From a virus, in the IMG/VR virus record IMGVR_UViG_3300044639_000874, positions 1 to 33,808 of that record: a stretch of 33,808 nucleotides of DNA. One strand, written 5' to 3'. Positions within the stretch are counted from its first letter, which is position 1, and the number at the start of each line of letters is the position of its first letter. The position numbers and the translations under genes are program-made. This document shows, piece by piece, positions 1 to 5,695 of this stretch. The notes beneath the pieces were generated by a model. That model made no database searches, had not been told where the DNA came from, and saw only the letters and a program-made list of their open reading frames with translations.

Positions 1-32
1 AATTAAAAGAAATACAAAAACTATTAAAATGA
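1..32 (+). CDS. 3' end of NinG-like gene (partial)
   Basis: The first 32 bases encode the last ten residues or so (ending KEIQKLLK, stop at 30-32) of the NinG-like protein whose full copy lies at 32105-32695. The stop overlaps the start of the next gene as ATGA, exactly as in the right-hand copy. The gene is cut by the window edge. Confidence 0.85.
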   Translation, partial: LKEIQKLLK

Positions 33-286
33 AAAACGCACCCGAAAAACCATATACACTAAAAGAAGTTTCTGCAATTCACAATATACCTATTGACACG
101 TTAAAATATCGATGTGTAAGGCGTAAACTTCGACCAAGCGTAATAAACGGTAAGTATATGTATAATTTAAGCTATAATGAAATGATTTCAATATTAAATA
201 ATGATAGTAAAGTTTATTTAATACCAGAAATAATATACGTTCATACAACTTGGTTAATATTAGAAAGTAAAATAAATAGGAAATAA
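29..286 (+). CDS. Small helix-turn-helix DNA-binding protein, copy A
   Basis: An 85-residue protein. Residues about 9-30 (YTLKEVSAIHNIPIDTLKYR) read as a helix-turn-helix of the MerR/excisionase-like type, followed by a basic stretch (RRKLRPS) and a short wing-like segment. The rest has no recognisable domain. It starts inside the NinG stop codon (ATGA) and ends just before a promoter and structured leader RNA, so it could regulate that promoter; this is inference. The right-hand copy (32692-32949) differs by one amino acid (I82M) and nine silent changes, which shows purifying selection and argues that this is a real gene. Confidence 0.8.
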   Translation: MKNAPEKPYTLKEVSAIHNIPIDTLKYRCVRRKLRPSVINGKYMYNLSYNEMISILNNDSKVYLIPEIIYVHTTWLILESKINRK

Positions 287-299
287 ACAAAATATTTTG

Positions 300-307
300 T
301 ATATTTG
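300..307 (+). promoter_or_regulatory. Bacteroidota -7 promoter box (TATATTTG)
   Basis: TATATTTG matches the TAnnTTTG -7 consensus of Bacteroidota. No clear TTTG -33 box is seen 19 nt upstream. The first stem of the leader RNA starts 5 nt after the box, so the transcript would begin at about 312. The equivalent box at 32986-32993 has the same 5-nt spacing to its leader. Confidence 0.65.
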
Positions 308-312
308 TTGCA

Positions 313-405
313 GTAGAACTTCCACCTACGTTAAAGATTATAGGTTTATAGAACCTTACAACCCTTAACTAATCGGAGTGGAAGCCGAGAAGTTGAGGGT
401 TTTTT
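313..405 (+). ncRNA. Structured leader RNA with kissing-loop/terminator architecture, copy A
   Basis: Hairpin 1 has stem gtag 313-316 / ctac 326-329 with loop 317-325 containing cttccac. A middle hairpin is aggtt 342-346 / aacct 352-356. The terminator stem pairs 360-370 with 391-401 (11 bp, one wobble) and runs into T400-T405. Inside its loop, hairpin 2 has stem tcgg 373-376 / ccga 385-388 and loop 377-384 containing gtggaag, fully complementary to cttccac of loop 1 (7 bp). The variant at 32999-33096 has the same plan with different sequence. I infer an attenuator in which loop-loop pairing affects termination before the gene at 433. No known riboswitch class is recognised. Confidence 0.7.
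360..405 (+). terminator. Intrinsic terminator at the end of leader A
   Basis: An 11-bp stem (aacccttaact / agttgagggtt) is followed by a run of T. It lies 28 nt before the start codon of the next gene, so it would act as an attenuator rather than an operon end. The stem encloses the hairpin that pairs with loop 1 of the leader. Confidence 0.7.
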
Positions 406-432
406 AATTTAATTAATTTAAAATAATTTAAA

Positions 433-636
433 ATGACACACACATTAACTATTGAAGAACACGGAACGAAAGAACTTTCTGTTGTTGAATTACAAAACAA
501 AAAATGTATTATTAATGTATCAAGCATAAATAATAATTCTTTTGAGCAAGTAGAAATTGATTTACAACAATTACATTCTTTTATTGGAACATTGCTTCAC
601 GTTCAACAAAAAATGAAAGGAGGACAAAATGGCTAA
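433..636 (+). CDS. Small protein upstream of replication gene, variant A
   Basis: A 67-residue protein with no recognised domain. It is the first gene after the leader terminator and overlaps the next start by 8 nt (AATGGCTAA, ending NG-stop). The protein at the same place in the other variant (33136-33363, 75 aa) has the same position and overlap and a similar C-terminal helix followed by a basic/polar tail, but little sequence identity. The pair looks like functional analogues exchanged together with the leader RNA. Function unknown. Confidence 0.75.
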   Translation: MTHTLTIEEHGTKELSVVELQNKKCIINVSSINNNSFEQVEIDLQQLHSFIGTLLHVQQKMKGGQNG

Positions 637-1288
637 AGATAAAAAAGCAATAATAGTTTATTCTGATTGGATAGATTTATTTGTAGCATTAACGGATGAA
701 GAAGCAGGAAAATTAATTAAGCACTTTTTTAAATATGTTAATGATGAAAATCCAGTTGCTTCCGATAGAATTATAGAACTTTCTTTTATTCAAATAAAAA
801 ACGCTTTAAAAAGAGATTTAAATAAATGGGAGCAAACATTAGAAACACGTTCTCACAATGGTAAAATTGGCAACTTAAAACGTTATCATATTGATTTATA
901 CAATAATGTTGAAGCTAAAACTATGACTTTAGAAGAAGCTGAAATTATCGCTAAATCTCGCAAAACATCGCAACCCGATAGTGTAGCGATAAACAATGTC
1001 GCAAAACTCGCTGTAAGTGTTAATGTTAATGATAGTGTTAATGTAATAGTTAAAGAAAGTATAGAAGAACGCAAATTAAAATTTGCTAACTCACTCAAAC
1101 CTTTTTTATTAATATATCATAAAGACCTTTTAAATGACTTTTATGGTTATTGGACACAACACGGAGAAAATGACAGAAAGTTTTTAGCAGAAAAGCAAAA
1201 GTCTTTTGGAATAGAAAGAAGATTGGAAACTTGGAAACGAAATGAAAAAACATTTAATAAACAACCTTTAAAAGCAGAAAGATTATGA
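629..1288 (+). CDS. DUF6291-domain replication-type protein, variant A
   Basis: A 219-residue protein. Residues 1-70 resemble the DUF6291 domain (a DYW-like SDWIDLF, LTDEEAGKLIKHFFKYVNDENP, then a basic KRDLNKWE segment), found in flavobacterial phage and element replication genes. A low-complexity linker follows (VNVNDSVNV, about 130-140). The C-terminal domain of about 75 aa (LKFANSLKPF...YWTQHGEN...RRLETWKRN) resembles C-terminal parts of DnaD-like or phage initiator proteins. The linker is where the two genome variants become identical (base 1058), so the N-terminal domain is exchangeable and the C-terminal one is conserved. Role in replication initiation is inferred from family and neighbours. 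Confidence 0.7.
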   Translation: MAKDKKAIIVYSDWIDLFVALTDEEAGKLIKHFFKYVNDENPVASDRIIELSFIQIKNALKRDLNKWEQTLETRSHNGKIGNLKRYHIDLYNNVEAKTMTLEEAEIIAKSRKTSQPDSVAINNVAKLAVSVNVNDSVNVIVKESIEERKLKFANSLKPFLLIYHKDLLNDFYGYWTQHGENDRKFLAEKQKSFGIERRLETWKRNEKTFNKQPLKAERL

Positions 1289-1761
1289 ACATAGAAAAAT
1301 CATTTGAATGGTTATTTAAGCGAATGCAAAACCCAACTATTAAACCTTGCGCTTTCGATATTGAATGTTTAACATTTTTAGCTGAATGGGCAAATAGAGA
1401 AAAAACAAAATCAATTAGAGAAAACGAATTATTTGCTAAATTATATTGTCACGTTTTTATACAAGAAATACAATACTACAAAGATTTTGAGTTTGCACAA
1501 AAATCAATGAATGATATTTTAAGATTGCCTATTGAAACGCATTATGATATATTTACACAAAGATTAAACGATTTTGAATTAAATAGATATTTTTTAAGTA
1601 TTGGAATTAATCCCGAAAAAACATATTTTAATAATGATGAGGAATTAAAAAAAGCGGAAAAAGAATGTTTTGTAAATTTTACTAATGGTAAATGGGATTG
1701 TGAAAAAGTTTATAAAAGTTTAAATAATCAAATAACAGAAAGTTTAAATAAATTTAAGTAA
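1285..1761 (+). CDS. Unknown protein in replication operon
   Basis: A 158-residue, mostly helical, acidic and lysine-rich protein. It starts inside the stop of the DUF6291 gene (ATGA) and its stop overlaps the next start (TAATG), so it is translationally coupled on both sides. I associate similar proteins with the same place in other flavobacterial phages, next to replication proteins. A helicase-loader or initiator-partner role is possible by position, but no motif supports it. Confidence 0.75.
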   Translation: MNIEKSFEWLFKRMQNPTIKPCAFDIECLTFLAEWANREKTKSIRENELFAKLYCHVFIQEIQYYKDFEFAQKSMNDILRLPIETHYDIFTQRLNDFELNRYFLSIGINPEKTYFNNDEELKKAEKECFVNFTNGKWDCEKVYKSLNNQITESLNKFK

Positions 1762-1988
1762 TGAAAACAAGAATAATAACTAAAAAAGCTGAATGTAATA
1801 AAAATTGGTATTTTCCTCAATATTATACAAAAGAATATTTTTTTGGATTGATTGGTGGTTGGAAATATTTTATTGAAGATAAAGGAATTGATACTTTAGG
1901 GTTTCACTATGGATATGGAGAAGTACAGTTTTACTATAAAAAAGATGCCTTAAAATTTATAAAAAATGAAAACAGTAAACAGTATTAG
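1761..1988 (+). CDS. Small unknown protein, aromatic-rich
   Basis: A 75-residue protein rich in Tyr, Phe and Lys with no recognised motif and no signal peptide. It starts in the preceding stop (TAATG) and its 3' end overlaps the start of the PP-loop gene by 23 nt in another frame. Confidence 0.65.
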   Translation: MKTRIITKKAECNKNWYFPQYYTKEYFFGLIGGWKYFIEDKGIDTLGFHYGYGEVQFYYKKDALKFIKNENSKQY

Positions 1989-2772
1989 CGGAGGTAAAAC
2001 TTCTTCTTATTTAGCCAAACATTATCCAGCAGATTACAATATATTTTCTTTAGTAAGAATTGAAGACGTAAGATGTAAACCAAATGACAAGAAGTTAATT
2101 CAATTAGTTTCAGATAAAATAGGAATGGATTTTATAGCAACTGCTGAAAGTGATAAAACATTAAAGGTTGTTTTGGATTTAGAACAATTAATTGGAAATA
2201 AAATAACTTGGGTAACTGGTGAAACTTTTGAACAAATAACATCAAGAGGTTTTTTACCAAATCAAAGAACAAGGTTTTGCACTACTGAAATGAAAATAAA
2301 ACCTATTGCTAATTTTTGTCGTAATGAAATAAAAGAAATTGTTTTAACTCGTTTAGGTATTAGATATGATGAAGAAAACCGAGTAAATTATGATAACACA
2401 GATTTTAAGTTTCATAACGGCTATTCTATAAACGGTAGAAATAAATGGGTTACGGAAAAATATAGAGAATTAGAATATCCTTTAGTTAAAGATAAAATTG
2501 AACATTATAAAATTTATCTTTGGAGTTTACAAAGTGGAATTGATTTTCCAAAAGACAGTAATTGTGTTGGATGCTTTCACAAACCTAAACAACAACTTCG
2601 TAAAAATTGGGATGATGAACCTTTAAAAATGCAATGGTTTGCAGAACAAGAAAGCAAAAAAAGAAAATGGAAACAGGGTACTTCTTATTTTAATATAAAA
2701 AAAATAGGTTTACAAAATGATTTTATTTTTGGAGGTGGTTCAAGTTGTAATAGCGGAGGTTGTACAGATTAA
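1966..2772 (+). CDS. PAPS reductase-like PP-loop protein (adenine nucleotide alpha hydrolase superfamily)
   Basis: A 268-residue protein with the N-terminal PP-loop SISGGKTSSYLA (residues 6-17) that binds ATP in PAPS reductases, DndC and related adenylating enzymes. The conserved RTRFCTTEMKIKP stretch (101-113) and CVGC (200-203) supply cysteines that could hold an iron-sulphur cluster as in DndC. A C-terminal Gly/Ser/Cys tail (GGGSSCNSGGCTD) is unusual. Such proteins are common in phages, but their substrate is usually unknown: sulphur modification of DNA or RNA, or nucleotide chemistry, are possible. No Dnd partner genes are nearby. It precedes the RecA-like ATPase. Confidence 0.8.
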   Translation: MKTVNSISGGKTSSYLAKHYPADYNIFSLVRIEDVRCKPNDKKLIQLVSDKIGMDFIATAESDKTLKVVLDLEQLIGNKITWVTGETFEQITSRGFLPNQRTRFCTTEMKIKPIANFCRNEIKEIVLTRLGIRYDEENRVNYDNTDFKFHNGYSINGRNKWVTEKYRELEYPLVKDKIEHYKIYLWSLQSGIDFPKDSNCVGCFHKPKQQLRKNWDDEPLKMQWFAEQESKKRKWKQGTSYFNIKKIGLQNDFIFGGGSSCNSGGCTD

Positions 2773-2789
2773 TAAATAAAATAGAAATT

Positions 2790-3644
2790 ATGATAGAAAT
2801 TCCAAAAATAACACTAGGAGAAGTTAAAAGCGAAATAATAGACTTTTCAAAGATTGCAAGTGAAAGTTACATTGATGCAAGTTTAGATATTAAACCACAA
2901 CCAATAGCAATATCGCTAGGAGAAAAAGAATACAAAGGTATTTACTACCCAACACCGATTGGAAGTTATGGCGATTTTAGTTGCATTGTTGGAGCATCTA
3001 AATCTAAAAAAACATTTTTTAAATCAATGTTAGTAGCTGGTTATCTAGGAGGCAATGCAAATCATTTTAGTAGCATAAAAGGTCATAACAATTATGATAA
3101 ATTAGTTTTAGAGTTTGATACTGAACAATCGCATTTTCATACGCAAAGAGTAACACGCAGAGTTATTGAAATGGTCGGTGTAAATGATGAACGTTATAAA
3201 ACTTATTCTTTAAGGCAATACGACCCAAAATTAAGATTTGAATTTATAGAATATATGCTTTTAGAAAGCGAATACAGAAACGATATAGGTTTAGTCAGTA
3301 TTGATGGATTTGTAGATTTAGTTACCGATTTTAATAGTTTAGAACAAAGTACAAATTTAACTGAAAAGCTACTACAATGGACTTCTAAAACTAAATGTCA
3401 TATTACAGGAATATTGCACAAGAATTTCGGAACATCTAAACCTGTTGGTCACGTTGGAAGTAGCGTTTTAAAGAAAGCGGAAACTGTTATTTTTATTGAG
3501 AAAGAAGATGAAATTACAAAAGTTACTTGTGAGTATAGCAGAAATATAGCGTTTGATGAATTTTATTTTGAAGTAAATAGTAATCATTTACCAACCGTTA
3601 TAGATTATACTCCGCAACCAAGTAATAAATCTAAACCTTTTTAA
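2790..3644 (+). CDS. RecA-like/AAA ATPase, probable replicative helicase of the RepA type
   Basis: About 284 residues from the ATG at 2790; an upstream in-frame ATG at 2760 would add MYRLINKIEI and overlap the previous gene, so the internal start is preferred. Walker A is GASKSKKT (68-75), acidic strand LVLEFDTEQS at about 106-114, and Walker B LVSIDGF (168-174). This matches the AAA_25/RepA-like single-domain helicases used by phages and plasmids. It follows the initiator-type genes, which fits a replicative role. The missing zinc-finger or primase part means priming would come from elsewhere. Confidence 0.75.
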   Translation: MIEIPKITLGEVKSEIIDFSKIASESYIDASLDIKPQPIAISLGEKEYKGIYYPTPIGSYGDFSCIVGASKSKKTFFKSMLVAGYLGGNANHFSSIKGHNNYDKLVLEFDTEQSHFHTQRVTRRVIEMVGVNDERYKTYSLRQYDPKLRFEFIEYMLLESEYRNDIGLVSIDGFVDLVTDFNSLEQSTNLTEKLLQWTSKTKCHITGILHKNFGTSKPVGHVGSSVLKKAETVIFIEKEDEITKVTCEYSRNIAFDEFYFEVNSNHLPTVIDYTPQPSNKSKPF

Positions 3645-3654
3645 AAAACTATAA

Positions 3655-3693
3655 ATCGGCAGTAAACTGAATTTATTGCCGAAATTATATAAC
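3655..3693. repeat. Direct repeat, left copy (cassette boundary)
   Basis: Shares atcggc, agt, actg and ATTGCCGAAATTA..TAAC in the same order with 4239-4280. It contains a perfect inverted pair tcggca 3656-3661 / tgccga 3677-3682, so it can also fold as a hairpin after the ATPase stop at 3644. Confidence 0.55.
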
Positions 3694-3734
3694 GGTTGCA
3701 GGTTTATTTAGTTGCGATTCAAAAATAAAAAATT

Positions 3735-4019
3735 ATGATAACAGAACAAAGTTACTTAGAAGCAAAAAAGATTGTTGATACATACGAAAGTGAGCAATTG
3801 AACAAACCTGTTGTTAGCAGTAGTTTTATGTATGAACCAACAGGGCAAGATATTTTATCAAATGGAACTATTATATACAACTTTGACACAAAAGAAGAAG
3901 ATGTAATAGTGGATTATAAAAACGGCAGAAGTTCAATAACGGCTAAAGGTAGGCACTTTCACGTTTCAGCTAATGTGTTAGGTGGTGGATGGAAGGCTGT
4001 CCGTAAAACTTACTGCTAA
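3735..4019 (+). CDS. Unknown 94-aa cassette protein
   Basis: The N-terminal part (MITEQSYLEAKKIVDTYE) resembles the start of many small unannotated flavobacterial proteins; the rest is a short beta-rich segment ending in KTYC. It stands alone between repeat-rich spacers. The reading frame stays open after the TAA at 4017-4019 for another 54 codons (to 4184), so the downstream ORF is in the same frame. Function unknown. Confidence 0.65.
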   Translation: MITEQSYLEAKKIVDTYESEQLNKPVVSSSFMYEPTGQDILSNGTIIYNFDTKEEDVIVDYKNGRSSITAKGRHFHVSANVLGGGWKAVRKTYC

Positions 4020-4085
4020 CCGCCTGTTATAAGCAGTGCCGATTTCAAAATCGGGGACACTGTTTTATATGACGGTTATACTTGT

Positions 4086-4184
4086 ATGGTAAAAAAGAAG
4101 CAAGGGCAGAAATGCTTGGCAATACCTATGCCGATGGGATGGAGTTACTTTATTCCACATTGGCCTGATGTCAAACGTCCGTAG
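4086..4184 (+). CDS. Short ORF in frame with the preceding gene; possible start-less or read-through product
   Basis: From the stop at 4017-4019, the same frame reads a protein-like stretch, DFKIGDTVLYDGYTCMVKKK and then PMGWSYFIPHWPDVKRP, ending at TAG 4182-4184. The only ATG in frame is at 4086 (32 aa), which would cut off the convincing IGDTVLYDG part. It could be a decayed gene, a gene using a rare start, or a read-through extension of the 94-aa protein. The coding potential looks real by eye but the product is uncertain. Confidence 0.35.
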   Translation: MVKKKQGQKCLAIPMPMGWSYFIPHWPDVKRP

Positions 4185-4244
4185 GCATTGCTTATAACAC
4201 AAAAATTGATGCCGTTTTAATGGCTTCAATTAACTGTTATCGGC
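4184..4244. repeat. attC-like folded site
   Basis: Outer arms ATAAC 4194-4198 / GTTAT 4236-4240 enclose an inner hairpin aattgatgcc 4204-4213 / ggcttcaatt 4222-4231 (nine of ten pairs, 8-nt loop). Outer AAC...GTT boxes with an inner stem are the plan of integron attC sites. The core departs from RYYYAAC/GTTRRRY, so this is a structural resemblance only. Confidence 0.4.
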
Positions 4245-4280
4245 TAGTTGACTGCAAGGAAATTGCCGAAATTAAGTAAC
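4239..4280. repeat. Direct repeat, right copy (cassette boundary)
   Basis: Second copy of the 3655-3693 repeat; the best-conserved block is ATTGCCGAAATTA followed by TAAC. It overlaps the end of the attC-like fold and has its own cggc/gccg inverted pair. Confidence 0.5.
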
Positions 4281-4306
4281 TTATAAGTTACAAATCATTT
4301 AAACAT

Positions 4307-4327
4307 AAACCCTAAAAAATAGGGTTT
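4307..4327. repeat. Palindrome aaaccct/agggttt
   Basis: A perfect 7-bp inverted repeat with a 7-nt spacer in the spacer between the cassette and the next small gene. There is no T run after it on either strand, so a terminator is not well supported; an operator or structural element is possible. Apart from this and the repeats, bases 4185-4364 hold nothing I can identify. Confidence 0.35.
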
Positions 4328-4364
4328 AAATTGACATTAAAAGTAATAACTAAAAACAAATATT

Positions 4365-4538
4365 ATGAATATAACAGTAACTAAAGTATTAAAAGAATTA
4401 GAAAAAAACTATGGTTGGGAAAATATGAATATTAAAAACGACCAAGAATGGTTTGTAAAAGAACTAATAAAAGATACTTTAAAAGTAGTCGATACTGAAT
4501 TGATTAAACATAAAAATATATCAATTAAAAAGAAATAA
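4365..4538 (+). CDS. Small unknown protein (57 aa)
   Basis: ATG at 4365 opens a 57-residue frame, MNITVTKVLKELEKN through ISIKKK, ending at TAA 4536-4538, with the next gene four bases later. It is charged, probably helical, and has no recognised motif. Close spacing to the 63-aa gene downstream supports co-translation. Confidence 0.6.
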   Translation: MNITVTKVLKELEKNYGWENMNIKNDQEWFVKELIKDTLKVVDTELIKHKNISIKKK

Positions 4539-4542
4539 GATT

Positions 4543-4734
4543 ATGAAACTAAAAGAAAGAATTTTGCCATTAGTCGCTGATGGTTCTTATGTTGAAATAA
4601 CTGCAAGTACTATTGAAAAAATAGCAGATGAATTTGCTATTGGATTTGCAGAGTGGTGTTTGGATGAAAACCATATTATATATAATGATGGAAAAGAACT
4701 ATTAGAAATTTATAAAAAAGAAAAAGGATTGTAA
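4543..4734 (+). CDS. Small unknown protein, last gene of rightward operon
   Basis: A 63-residue acidic protein (MKLKERILPLVADGSYVEI, IADEFAIGFAEWCLDEN). It resembles small proteins often annotated as hypothetical in flavobacterial phages; I assign no function. It is followed directly by the bidirectional terminator. Confidence 0.65.
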   Translation: MKLKERILPLVADGSYVEITASTIEKIADEFAIGFAEWCLDENHIIYNDGKELLEIYKKEKGL

Positions 4735-4735
4735 T

Positions 4736-4768
4736 AAAAAAGCCTCTACATTACGCAGAGGCTTTTTC
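4736..4768. terminator. Bidirectional intrinsic terminator between convergent operons
   Basis: Stem agcctct 4741-4747 / agaggct 4757-4763, extended by A and T runs on both sides, so it has a T tract in either direction. It separates the rightward operon from the last leftward gene. Confidence 0.85.
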
Positions 4769-4771
4769 TTT

Positions 4772-5482
4772 TTAATTTGCCAACCATTGATAGGTTAAAC
4801 CACTTTTAGGCATTACCATATTCAATCCCGTAGCTAATCTAGTGGTTACACTTGAACTGCTACTTGTACCTAAACGTAAACCGTAAGGCGAATATAAATT
4901 CCAATTCCCGTTTCCTAAAGATAAATTATTAAATACCGTTGTGTAAGGTGTTGCATTAGGTCTAGCAGTTTGCAACCCTCTCAAGCCTATTTGTGAACCT
5001 CTAGTGGAATTAATCGCTTGACCTGTACAATTATCACCAAACATAATTTGAAGCGTTGTACCGTTAGATTTTAATATCATTTGAAATGTAAATCTAACAA
5101 GCGGAGCTGTTACAAAAGCTACATCGGTAAATTCAAAAACCATATCGCCATTGTTATTTTGACCGTATGCAATTTCAGGAGTTCCAACACTCGCTGCAAT
5201 GATTTGATTTCCTAAACCACTAAACACATAGTCAGATGGCATTTCACTTGAAGATATTGGACTAAAGATTGTTGCTTTAGCTGGTGCTGAACCGAAAGCA
5301 ATAAATCCATTGTTAGATAGGAATACTTTACTTTGTGGAATACCACCGTAAAGAGTAAAATTAAATGGTAATGTTATCTCGTTAGAAATAGCATCGGTGT
5401 TAATTTGTGTTCCGCTTTGGAATACCGTTTTGTTTGTTAGTGGTACATAAGTACCGTTACCTACTGAAAAATTGTAATTCAT
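4772..5482 (-). CDS. Surface/adhesin-like protein resembling the N-terminal domain of flavobacterial secreted proteins
   Basis: A 236-residue beta-rich protein. Stretches such as GTYVPLTNKT, LPFNFTLYGG, VFLSNNGFIAFGS and a closing PKSGLTYQW match the style of the N-terminal domain of large secreted or type IX-exported Bacteroidota proteins. It has no signal peptide and no C-terminal sorting domain, so it is more likely part of the virion or released at lysis than secreted. It is the last late gene, directly before the terminator. A receptor-binding, decoy or virion-decoration role is inference. Confidence 0.55.
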   Translation of the reverse strand: MNYNFSVGNGTYVPLTNKTVFQSGTQINTDAISNEITLPFNFTLYGGIPQSKVFLSNNGFIAFGSAPAKATIFSPISSSEMPSDYVFSGLGNQIIAASVGTPEIAYGQNNNGDMVFEFTDVAFVTAPLVRFTFQMILKSNGTTLQIMFGDNCTGQAINSTRGSQIGLRGLQTARPNATPYTTVFNNLSLGNGNWNLYSPYGLRLGTSSSSSVTTRLATGLNMVMPKSGLTYQWLAN

Positions 5483-5500
5483 TTTTTTATTTTTTAATTG

Positions 5501-5695
5501 TTACTTTTTGATAAAAACATAATCATTCTTATACTCATTTGGGATTTTAAGTATTTGCTTAACCCTCCAAACACCATTGCAAAACTCTGAATTAGTAGGT
5601 TTTTCAACTTTTGCAACATTTACAATACTATTTTCGTATTGGCGCAACTCTATAAAGTTGGTTTGTTCTTTTGTGTTTACGTGTGAAATTCTCAT
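5501..5695 (-). CDS. Small unknown protein (64 aa)
   Basis: Starts in the stop codon of the upstream spanin-like gene (ATGA). Basic and beta-prone, with the motif NGVWRVKQILKIPNEY and no signal peptide. No family recognised. Confidence 0.6.
   Translation of the reverse strand: MRISHVNTKEQTNFIELRQYENSIVNVAKVEKPTNSEFCNGVWRVKQILKIPNEYKNDYVFIKK

Larger units (their letters stand above)
1..1135. repeat. Left copy of the terminal repeat (variant A)
   Basis: Bases 1-123 are identical to 32664-32786 (offset 32663), and bases 1058-1135 are identical to 33731-33808 (offset 32673). Between the edges, the HTH gene differs at ten positions, nine of them synonymous. About 295-1057 is largely unalignable at the DNA level but has the same gene order. 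The pattern fits a circular or terminally redundant genome of about 32.67 kb in which two sequence variants of one locus were joined. A real tandem duplication with later divergence is the alternative. Confidence 0.85.
3655..4280. mobile_element. Candidate gene cassette flanked by direct repeats, with attC-like inverted repeats
   Basis: The block carries one or two small ORFs, is visibly richer in G+C than its neighbours, and is bounded by related repeats of about 40 bp (3655-3693 and 4239-4280). Inside, gttataagcagtgcc (4026-4040) faces its imperfect inverse ggcattgcttataac (4184-4198, 14 of 15), and a folded site follows at 4184-4244. The arrangement resembles integron-type cassettes, but the canonical GTTRRRY core is not matched and no integron integrase is present, so mobility is inference. 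Confidence 0.45.

Noticed and set aside
313-405. Purine-type riboswitch because of two kissing hairpins
   Set aside because: No P1 closing helix or purine-core junction; the second hairpin is nested in the terminator, and the pairing lengths differ.
4307-4327. Palindrome as a terminator
   Set aside because: Good stem but no T run on either strand; kept only as a repeat.
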